Below, in pieces: positions 1 through 5,283 of a stretch of 5,283 nucleotides of DNA (position 1 is its first letter; every line of letters starts with the position of its first letter). The notes under the pieces are model-generated. The model was not told the DNA's origin. It ran no database searches and saw only the letters and a list, made by a program, of their open reading frames with translations. The DNA lies in contig JALHTS010000183.1 of assembly GCA_022865965.1 (NCBI GenBank), forward strand, positions 1-5,283, in the 5' to 3' direction. This DNA comes from Ignavibacteriaceae bacterium (GTDB lineage Bacteria > Bacteroidota > Ignavibacteria > Ignavibacteriales > Ignavibacteriaceae). The position numbers and the translations under genes were made by a program.

Positions 1-524
1 CCGGAAATGAAAGCTGAATCGCAATAGACCAAATAGTTATCAAACGACAATTTTATAACACTATTCTTCAAGTTTATAAATTTATTCGCTTCATCAATAT
101 CGTAATTAACATCTTTATTTAAGCGTATCTCTTTAACACTGCTAAATGGCACAAGTAATTTTGTAACAGAAATATCTTTGTAAAGACCCGGATTTCTATC
201 GGTTATCAACGGTGCAAATAGAAAACCGTATAATAGAAGAATTATGAAAGCAGCAGATAAAAATATTTTTTTACTTGTGAATACAGCCTTTTTTCGTAAA
301 AGAATTATTAGAAACACAGGAATCAGGATGAACAGCAAACCTCCCAGCAGATGATCAATTAATGCCAAATCAAATTGATTGGCAGCTGAATTTATATCAA
401 CAAAAAGAAATTTGATATACGAACCAAGTAAATTCAGAAGCTCGAATATTCTTTCAAATCTAATTATGAAAATCAGCAGCCAGATAAACGAAATAAAATG
501 CCATATTTTAATTTTTAATTTCAT
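1..524 (-). CDS. Partial DppC/OppC-type ABC permease with extended N-terminus (3' end beyond window)
   Basis: The frame is open for 174 codons from ATG at 524 to the left edge, with no stop, so only the N-terminal part is visible. Hydrophobic segments lie at about residues 8-22, 57-77 and 86-107. The third runs into FAPLITDRNPGLYKDISV and then LLVPFS (124-129), which resembles the FAPLIAPYDP...LLPPS stretch that follows the first membrane helix of DppC/OppC permeases. From about residue 108 the chain is polar and probably periplasmic. The usual GTDxxGRD motif and the EAA loop must lie beyond the window and are not seen. The start overlaps the stop of the upstream permease gene by one base (TAATG), which suggests translational coupling and supports a partner role: DppB and DppC together form the membrane pore. 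A typical DppC has one helix before this loop, whereas here there are three. An unrelated membrane protein cannot be excluded. Confidence 0.66.
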   Translation of the reverse strand, partial: MKLKIKIWHFISFIWLLIFIIRFERIFELLNLLGSYIKFLFVDINSAANQFDLALIDHLLGGLLFILIPVFLIILLRKKAVFTSKKIFLSAAFIILLLYGFLFAPLITDRNPGLYKDISVTKLLVPFSSVKEIRLNKDVNYDIDEANKFINLKNSVIKLSFDNYLVYCDSAFIS

Positions 525-1510
525 TACTGAAGTAGATCTTTTACAAGTCGTTTATCAATTTTAATTTTAATTAAATCGGCTATAAGATTTGAAATTATCA
601 TTAATGAAGCAGCCGCAATTGTACAGCCGATAACAAGCGGATAATCTCTTTCAAATATTGCAGAAATTGTTAATCTTCCCATTCCCGGCAGTCCGAATAT
701 AACCTCAGTAATTAATGCACCGCCGAATAAAATTCCAAGTTCAATTCCCGCAATTGAGAGAAATGGTCCCAATGTATTCGGAAAAATATGTTTGCGTAAA
801 ATTGTTTTTTCATCGTATCCCATCGATCTTAAATTCATTACAAAGTTATGATTATAAATATCATTCATATTGTCACGAAGGTATCGGTAGAAAACAGCTA
901 TTCCTCCTACTGATAATGTTACCAAAGGTAAAATTAGATGAGACAAGTAATCCAATATCCGACTGAAGAAAGGAAGTTCGGAATTATCCAATGATTTAAT
1001 ACCAGAAGTTGGGAATAAGTCTAACTGAACGGAAAAAATAAGTATTAAAAATAAACCAATTACAAAAGAAGGTGTTGCATAAATAACCAGACTGAATTTA
1101 TCTGCGACTCTATCGAACAAACCGTTTATCTTTTTTACCGATCTGATTGCCAGCCAAAAACTTATTGATGTTTGTACAATGAATGCAAGAAAAGTAAACA
1201 ATATTGTGAATGAAAGATATTCATAAACAACACTAAAAACAGGTGAACGATAAGTATATGATGATCCGAAATCACCTGTAAAAAGATTTTTTAAGAATGC
1301 TATGTATTGTTCAAATGCTGATTTATCCAGATTGAACGATTTACTTATTTGCTCTGCTAATTTGGGATTGAAATCTGGCGATAAAAATTTTTGTGCAGGA
1401 TTTCCGGGAGCTAATCTCACCAAAAAAAATACAAACGTAACCACGAGAAACAGTACAACAATAGAAGAAAGAATCCTTTTTATCACTGCTCCCGAAATGA
1501 TTTTATTCAT
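524..1510 (-). CDS. DppB/OppB-type ABC transporter permease
   Basis: Inner-membrane subunit of a binding-protein-dependent importer of the peptide/nickel/opine class. It would form half of the translocation pore with a DppC-type partner. The 328 residues match the usual family length. Helix 1 is at about 13-33 and is followed by the family sequence VRLAPGNPA (31-39) and a periplasmic stretch with YIAFLKNLFTGDFGSS (69-84). Further helices lie near 98-122, 138-162, 189-210, 247-270 and 290-315. The EAA-type coupling loop that contacts the ATPase is NLRSMGYDEKTILRKHIFPN (226-245), with the conserved Gly231. FGLPGMGRL (272-280) and RDYPLV (288-293) are also typical. The ATG at 1510 is 7 bp past the binding-protein stop. 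An in-frame stop 15 bases upstream of that ATG bounds the start, and no clear Shine-Dalgarno site is seen. The gene end overlaps the next start as TAATG. The family is certain; the substrate is not. Confidence 0.95.
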   Translation of the reverse strand: MNKIISGAVIKRILSSIVVLFLVVTFVFFLVRLAPGNPAQKFLSPDFNPKLAEQISKSFNLDKSAFEQYIAFLKNLFTGDFGSSYTYRSPVFSVVYEYLSFTILFTFLAFIVQTSISFWLAIRSVKKINGLFDRVADKFSLVIYATPSFVIGLFLILIFSVQLDLFPTSGIKSLDNSELPFFSRILDYLSHLILPLVTLSVGGIAVFYRYLRDNMNDIYNHNFVMNLRSMGYDEKTILRKHIFPNTLGPFLSIAGIELGILFGGALITEVIFGLPGMGRLTISAIFERDYPLVIGCTIAAASLMIISNLIADLIKIKIDKRLVKDLLQ

Positions 1511-1517
1511 AGTTCTA

Positions 1518-3176
1518 TTAGTTTAATCTCCAATCCAATAAATGCTGAACAGCACCGAGAGGATTTATTTCGTAAGTTTTTACTTTTTTATTTACAGCAA
1601 CAATATTATCAACCCAGTAAAGAAAAGTTATCGGCTGATCATCGTAAATAATCTTTTGAAACTGCTGATGTAAATCTTTTTCTTTTCCATAAGATACTTT
1701 TTGTCCGAGTGCATTAATGATTAAATCCAAATCTTTGTTTCTGTAACTCATAAAATTGAAAGGTGCAGCATCAAGATCAGAAGACCAGACCATTTGATGT
1801 TCCAGAGGAATCTGAATATAAAAAGCTGCAATCCAGGCATCCATACTTTTATTAAACAGATTATCAATCAATTTGTTCAGTTCGATTGTTTCTATTTTAA
1901 TATCAATACCAACTGCTTTTAGATTATCTTTTATAATAGTTGAAGCAAATTGTCTGAGTGGATTTCCCCCCGGAACATAAAGTGTAAATGAAAACTCAAT
2001 ACTTTTTTTGTCAATTGTGCCGTTGTTATTTGTGTCAGTCCAACCTTCTTGTTTAAGAATTTCTTTTGCTTTAGCGGGATTATATTCTAATGGTTCTAAT
2101 TTACTATCAAAGAATTCTACAAAAATTGGTGAAACCGGAGTAACTGCCGGCTGACCGCAATTATTTAAATATTCATTCAATATCTCATCACGATTTATTG
2201 CATATGATAATGCTCGCCTGATATTTGCAGAACTAAAGAATTTATTATCCTTTACTTCACCGGTTTCTGAAAATACTTTGGGATCAATATGGTTCCAGCC
2301 AACAAAGTCATATTCTCTTCCTTTGACGGGAACAATATTAATTATTTCGGACTCTACTAAACCTTCAACATCATTGGATTTTATTTGTTCGGCTAAGTCA
2401 ATCTCACCTTTTTTTAACTGGGTAATGCGTGAATTATAATCGGGAACAATTTTGAAAACCAATTCTTTTATCATTTCATCGGAATAAAGAAATGAAGAAG
2501 GATCAACTTCAAGTATTATCATTTCATTTCTCTCCCACTTTTTTAACCTGTAAGGACCACAAGTTACGGGATTAAAATTTATATCAGCAGTTGGGATTTC
2601 ATCGTATTCATATTTTTCAAATATATGTTTGGGAATTATTGGTAAAATAACATTTATCAGCTTAACATTTTTATTTGGTATAAAATTAATTTTCACTGTA
2701 AATGAATCAATAACCTCTATGGATTTGGACATATCAATGCTTAAATCTTCATTCAAATACAACTTTTCAAACGTTCCGTAAAATTTACTCTGAACCTGCG
2801 GATTGGAATAAAGCTCAAAGGAATATGCTACATCTTCGGCTGTCACTCTAATTCCATCAGACCACTTAATATCATCTCTTATAAAGAATTTTAGTGATGA
2901 CGAATCATCCGACCATTCCCACGAATTAGCAAGCCAAGGTTCAACATCAAGATCACCTTTGATTTCATTCCAGTTTATGCGTAAGAGGCTAAGAAAAAGA
3001 ATATCATCTATACTGCCCTCATCAACGCTGAATGCATAAAGGGGATTAATTGTTTTTATATCGGCAGATATTCCGATTATCAGTCTATCAGTTGATATTG
3101 GTTCATCCTTTTGGCAGGACACAAAAAGGAAGAAGAGGAAAAAGATACCCTGGGAAAAAAGTTTGATGTTTCTCAT
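1518..3176 (-). CDS. Solute-binding lipoprotein of ABC transporter, family 5 (SBP_bac_5)
   Basis: Captures the solute for the adjacent importer. Residues 1-20 form a lipoprotein signal peptide (basic MRNIK, then a Phe/Leu-rich core) ending FVS-C21, the lipidation cysteine. The mature chain begins CQKDEP. The family 5 signature spans about 81-120: WLANSWEWSDD, FFIRDDIKWSDG and VTAEDVAYSF. Other family marks are INPLYAF (43-49), CGPYRLKKW (206-214), RRALSYAINRDEI (320-332), GQPAVTP (341-347), YNPAKAKEILKQEGW (365-379) followed by DTNNNGTID, and VWSSD (463-467) with FNFMSYRNKDLDLII. At 552 residues it has normal family length. Upstream of ATG 3176 the frame meets TAA at 3215-3213 with no other ATG, GTG or TTG between, which fixes the start. 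It is the first gene of the minus-strand operon. The mature protein has only two further cysteines, C206 and C340. Family 5 proteins bind peptides, nickel, sugars or other solutes, and the ligand here cannot be told. Confidence 0.95.
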   Translation of the reverse strand: MRNIKLFSQGIFFLFFLFVSCQKDEPISTDRLIIGISADIKTINPLYAFSVDEGSIDDILFLSLLRINWNEIKGDLDVEPWLANSWEWSDDSSSLKFFIRDDIKWSDGIRVTAEDVAYSFELYSNPQVQSKFYGTFEKLYLNEDLSIDMSKSIEVIDSFTVKINFIPNKNVKLINVILPIIPKHIFEKYEYDEIPTADINFNPVTCGPYRLKKWERNEMIILEVDPSSFLYSDEMIKELVFKIVPDYNSRITQLKKGEIDLAEQIKSNDVEGLVESEIINIVPVKGREYDFVGWNHIDPKVFSETGEVKDNKFFSSANIRRALSYAINRDEILNEYLNNCGQPAVTPVSPIFVEFFDSKLEPLEYNPAKAKEILKQEGWTDTNNNGTIDKKSIEFSFTLYVPGGNPLRQFASTIIKDNLKAVGIDIKIETIELNKLIDNLFNKSMDAWIAAFYIQIPLEHQMVWSSDLDAAPFNFMSYRNKDLDLIINALGQKVSYGKEKDLHQQFQKIIYDDQPITFLYWVDNIVAVNKKVKTYEINPLGAVQHLLDWRLN

Positions 3177-3250
3177 AGCAGTAAAATAATAAGGAATAAT
3201 TGTGATTTTAATTTATTATTTTACCCAACAATAACAAAAAAACTTTCTAA
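3177..3250. promoter_or_regulatory. Divergent intergenic region carrying both promoters of the split transporter
   Basis: This is the only noncoding DNA between the divergent binding-protein and ATPase genes, so promoters for both directions should lie here or just inside the genes. It is extremely AT-rich. I could not identify a convincing Bacteroidota-type promoter (TTTG near -33, TAnnTTTG near -7) or a good sigma-70 pair on either strand, so no box is assigned. Neither start has a visible Shine-Dalgarno site; both are preceded by A/T-rich leader, as is common in Bacteroidota-group bacteria. The role is inferred from gene layout. Confidence 0.6.
3181..3224. repeat. Perfect 12-bp inverted repeat in divergent promoter region
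   Basis: The arms are GTAAAATAATAA (3181-3192) and TTATTATTTTAC (3213-3224), separated by 20 bp. They are exact reverse complements; the flanking bases do not pair. The left arm ends 5 bp from the binding-protein ATG, and the right arm lies 26 bp before the ATPase ATG. It could be an operator for a dimeric regulator acting on both operons, or a weak stem in the binding-protein leader. The arms contain only one G/C pair, so chance in AT-rich DNA is a real alternative. Confidence 0.45.
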
Positions 3251-4003
3251 ATGCTTAATGTAAATATTGCAAATATTTCTGTTAGTGTTCAGGGCTCGTT
3301 CAGGGATTTATTATCTAATATCTCATTTTCAGTCCCGCAAAATTCTGTATATACAATTCTCGGGAAAAACGGAAGTGGAAAATCTACTCTTATCAAATCA
3401 TTTACAAGTTTGCTTGACAGCAGATTTTACAAAGTAAAGGGCGGCGTTGAATGGAAGAATGTAAATCTTCTCAATTTGAAATCAGAAGAACTATTGAATA
3501 TTCGCAAAAATGAGATAAGATATGTGTTTCAGGATTCGCTTAACAGCCTTGATCCATTAAAAAATGTGAAATATTATTTTGATAATGCTGAATGCAAAAA
3601 GGAAAAATTAGAAGAGCTGCTCTGCGAATTTCAACTTCCCGATTATAACTCAATGATTTTAATGCATCCTTATGAATTGAGCGGAGGAATGCTGCAAAGG
3701 TTAAATTTCGTTTTGGCTTTAGCTATAAATCCGCAGCTGATTATTCTTGATGAACCAACATCTGCAATTGATTCTGTTAATTCATTGTTATCACTGAAAG
3801 CCATTAAAAACTTTGTGAGTAGAAAGAATAATTCAGCCTTGATTGTAACACAGGATATTTTATTCGCACAAAAAGTAAGTGATAAAATTGCCTTTTTGAG
3901 TGAGGGAACTTTGACTGATTTTATTGAAGTTAACGAGTTAATGAATTCTAATAATAGTTGTATCAATTCTTTTCTTAATGCCTATAAAAAGTTAAGCAAA
4001 TGA
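3251..4003 (+). CDS. DppD/OppD-like ABC transporter ATPase, short form, with Gln in the H-loop
   Basis: Cytoplasmic ATP-hydrolysing subunit, expected to pair with the next gene's product under the DppB/DppC pore. Motifs in order are Walker A GKNGSGKST (38-46), Q-loop Gln94 in VFQDSLNSLDPLKNV, signature LSGGMLQR (143-150), Walker B LIILDE (163-168) with catalytic Glu168, and D-loop SAID (171-174). The H-loop normally reads THD, but here it is TQD with Gln201 (codon CAG at 3851-3853). The protein has 250 residues, whereas DppD/OppD are usually about 320-330. It stops soon after the nucleotide-binding domain and lacks the C-terminal oligo_HPY extension with its cysteines. An in-frame TAA at 3248-3250 directly abuts the ATG, so the start cannot lie further upstream. 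The stop overlaps the next start (ATGA), which implies coupled translation. The first-ATPase (DppD) assignment rests on gene order and SGGMxQR, the form usual in DppD. Confidence 0.93.
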   Translation: MLNVNIANISVSVQGSFRDLLSNISFSVPQNSVYTILGKNGSGKSTLIKSFTSLLDSRFYKVKGGVEWKNVNLLNLKSEELLNIRKNEIRYVFQDSLNSLDPLKNVKYYFDNAECKKEKLEELLCEFQLPDYNSMILMHPYELSGGMLQRLNFVLALAINPQLIILDEPTSAIDSVNSLLSLKAIKNFVSRKNNSALIVTQDILFAQKVSDKIAFLSEGTLTDFIEVNELMNSNNSCINSFLNAYKKLSK

Positions 4004-4767
4004 AAATTCTATTAAAAACAGAAAACCTGAGTTACGATGCTCCATCAAATGAGGTATTTAGTAAAGGAAAGAATCTTAGAATATTAAATAATATTTCATT
4101 TAAATTATTTGAAAACGAAATACTCGGTATTGCCGGTGAATCCGGCAGCGGGAAAACTACTTTAGCAAAATTATTAGCCGGAATAATTTTTTCTAATACT
4201 GGAAAGTTAACTTTTGATTTTAACAATGAATGGTCTGGAATAAAGACAAAACCTGTTCAAATTTTATTTCAGAACAGCAGTGAGATAATAAATCCAATCC
4301 GCAAAGTTGGAGATATAATTGAAGAAGCAATAAGAATAAAATTTGGTGAAAAAGTAAATTCTAATGAAATGGCAATAAGTTCTTTAAGGTTAGTTGGATT
4401 AAATGAGGACTTTACGGAAAGAAGAGGATTTGAACTAAGCGGCGGCGAGCAGCAGCGCGTTGCACTTGCAAGAATAATTTCAGTTGAACCGGAGATATTA
4501 ATTCTTGATGAACCTTTTTCAGCTCAAGATGTTGAATCTCAATTAAACTTTTTAAAACTCATAAAAAAAATATCTGACGAAAAGAAAATTACACTTATTA
4601 TAGTGTCGCACGATTTGAATATATTAAGATCTCTCTGTACTCGTATAATGATATTATCTAAAGGCGAAATTGTAGAGATGGATAAAACTGAAAAAATATT
4701 TTCCGCACCAAAGTCAGAATTTACGAAGCAGCTAATTAAAGCAACATCGTTGGAAATTAGTAGTTAA
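4000..4767 (+). CDS. DppF/OppF-like ABC transporter ATPase
   Basis: Second ATPase of the importer, cytoplasmic, expected to form a heterodimer with the preceding gene product. All motifs are canonical: Walker A GESGSGKTT (46-54), Q-loop Gln91 in LFQNSSEIINPIRKVGDII (like the DppF SLNPRxxVGDII stretch), signature LSGGEQQR (146-153), Walker B ILILDE (166-171), D-loop SAQD (174-177, where SALD is usual) and H-loop SHD with His204. The end, KGEIVEMDKTEKIFSAPKSEFTKQLIKA, matches the family pattern GxxVExG-t-eIF-xP-hpYTkxLl. At 255 residues it is shorter than most DppF (about 300-330), with little beyond the nucleotide-binding domain. The ATG at 4000 overlaps the upstream TGA by four bases (ATGA), which fixes the start and indicates coupling. 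A hairpin terminator follows about 50 bp after the stop. Confidence 0.94.
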   Translation: MKILLKTENLSYDAPSNEVFSKGKNLRILNNISFKLFENEILGIAGESGSGKTTLAKLLAGIIFSNTGKLTFDFNNEWSGIKTKPVQILFQNSSEIINPIRKVGDIIEEAIRIKFGEKVNSNEMAISSLRLVGLNEDFTERRGFELSGGEQQRVALARIISVEPEILILDEPFSAQDVESQLNFLKLIKKISDEKKITLIIVSHDLNILRSLCTRIMILSKGEIVEMDKTEKIFSAPKSEFTKQLIKATSLEISS

Positions 4768-4817
4768 AAAAATACGAGCAGCTTAGAGGGCGTTAGAAAA
4801 CCAGGGTTATTTATACA

Positions 4818-4849
4818 AAACATAGAGGCAATAAAATGCCTCTATGTTT
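4818..4849. terminator. Bidirectional hairpin terminator between convergent genes
   Basis: AAACATAGAGGCA (4818-4830) pairs perfectly with TGCCTCTATGTTT (4837-4849) around a 6-base loop ATAAAA, giving a 13-bp stem. It sits between the ATPase stop (4767) and the stop of the opposite-strand gene (4876-4874). On the minus strand the stem ends in TTT and is followed by TGTATAAAT; on the plus strand it ends in TTT followed by AATTCG. The U tracts are short but extend the stem's own T run, so it can plausibly serve both transcripts. The rest of the 4768-4873 spacer shows nothing I can assign. Confidence 0.8.
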
Positions 4850-4873
4850 AATTCGAATCAACTGAAACAAAAT

Positions 4874-5283
4874 TTATTTGAGTAGCAGCATCTTCTTCGA
4901 ATCAGCATAGCCGTTCACTTTTAAAGTGTAAATATAAACTCCGCTTGGTAGGTTAGAAGCATTAAACACAACTGAATGATAACCAGCCTCTTTTGTTTCA
5001 TTTATTAATATTGCGACTTCTCTCCCAAGAATATCGTATACTTTTATTTTTACTAAACCAGCTTCCTGAATTGAATAGTTTATTACTGTGTTTGGATTGA
5101 AGGGATTTGGATAGTTTTGATATAAATTATAACCATTTACCACAGGATAATCATTGTTTACATCTGATATTATCCTTTCTACAACAACTTTTACTGGCAA
5201 ATATTCACGTATGCCTTCAATCCAATATTCATTATAGGCATGATAAATAAAATGATTTAGAAGCAATGGGTCATACATTTGCG
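4874..5283 (-). CDS. Partial T9SS-secreted protein, C-terminal sorting domain (5' end beyond window)
   Basis: The frame is open to the right edge, so the N-terminus is missing. The ATG at 5278 is probably internal, because the codon before it (CAA) is also open. Numbering from that Met, residues about 50-134 form a type A T9SS sorting domain (Por secretion tail family): YNLYQNYPNPFNPNTVINYS, then YDILGREV (81-88), an NET-EAGYHSVVFNAS strand region, LPSGVYIYTLKV (110-121) and the basic end KKMLLLK (128-134). This domain directs export across the outer membrane and is then cleaved, leaving the passenger on the surface or released. The preceding about 48 residues (NHFIYHAYNEYWIEGIREY, then KVVVERI) belong to a passenger or linker that I do not recognise, so the protein's function is unknown. 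It converges on the ATPase genes and shares the hairpin terminator. No link to the transporter is evident beyond position. Confidence 0.9.
   Translation of the reverse strand, partial: QMYDPLLLNHFIYHAYNEYWIEGIREYLPVKVVVERIISDVNNDYPVVNGYNLYQNYPNPFNPNTVINYSIQEAGLVKIKVYDILGREVAILINETKEAGYHSVVFNASNLPSGVYIYTLKVNGYADSKKMLLLK

Noticed and set aside
379..564. Plus-strand ORF of 61 codons across the junction of the two permease genes
   Set aside because: It is the antisense shadow of two minus-strand genes with clear family or coupling evidence; the product has no recognisable motif.
715..966. Plus-strand ORF of 83 codons
   Set aside because: It lies wholly opposite the DppB-type permease, and its translation shows no domain or credible start region.
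1302..1526. Plus-strand ORF of 74 codons
   Set aside because: Antisense to the start of the DppB-type permease; its hydrophobic end is only the complement of the permease's own start region.
2006..2042. DTNNNGTID in the binding protein read as a calcium-binding or dockerin-like loop
   Set aside because: A GW-x-DTxxxG-type stretch is a usual feature of family 5 binding proteins at this position, and no second loop or dockerin repeat is present.
3177..3250. Possible sigma-70-like boxes (TTGTTG and TAAAAT on the minus strand)
   Set aside because: The spacing is about 15 bp, and the region is so AT-rich that such matches are expected by chance.
3670..3966. Minus-strand ORF of 98 codons
   Set aside because: Antisense to the conserved signature and Walker B region of the DppD-like ATPase, which explains the open frame.
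4032..4226. Minus-strand ORF of 64 codons
   Set aside because: Antisense to the Walker A region of the DppF-like ATPase; no support of its own.

Overview
The window is AT-rich and holds most of an ABC transporter of the dipeptide/oligopeptide (Dpp/Opp) type, followed by the end of an unrelated secreted protein. The best clue to the organism is the C-terminal tail of the right-hand protein (YPNPFNP, YDILGREV, SGVYIYTLKV, ending KKMLLLK). This is a type IX secretion system (T9SS) sorting domain of the form common in Ignavibacteria and related Bacteroidota/Chlorobi-group bacteria. The low GC, the lack of clear Shine-Dalgarno sites and the lipoprotein signal (SC-QKDE) agree. The assignment to Ignavibacteriota is an inference.

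Layout. Positions 1-3176 carry three minus-strand genes, transcribed right to left. The first is a family 5 solute-binding lipoprotein (1518-3176). The second is a DppB/OppB-type permease (524-1510), 7 bp further on. The third is a gene running off the left edge (1-524) whose start overlaps the permease stop by one base (TAATG). It reads as the N-terminal part of a DppC-type permease with extra membrane segments. A 74-bp divergent spacer (3177-3250) contains a perfect 12-bp inverted repeat. Positions 3251-4767 carry two plus-strand ABC ATPases, DppD-like and DppF-like, overlapping by 4 bases (ATGA). A 106-bp convergent spacer (4768-4873) holds a strong hairpin terminator. Positions 4874-5283 hold the minus-strand 3' end of a T9SS-secreted protein gene.

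How the parts fit. The binding protein would deliver a solute to a DppB-DppC membrane pore driven by a DppD-DppF ATPase pair, so the five genes make up one complete importer split into two divergent transcripts. The substrate cannot be named. The binding protein lacks the acidic residue that holds the peptide amino terminus in OppA/DppA, as far as an eye alignment shows.

No wholly new system is visible. The points most worth a second look are the H-loop His-to-Gln change in the DppD-like ATPase, the enlarged N-terminus of the partial permease, the surface-export-like lipoprotein signal, the missing ligand Asp in the binding protein, and the inverted repeat in the shared promoter region.
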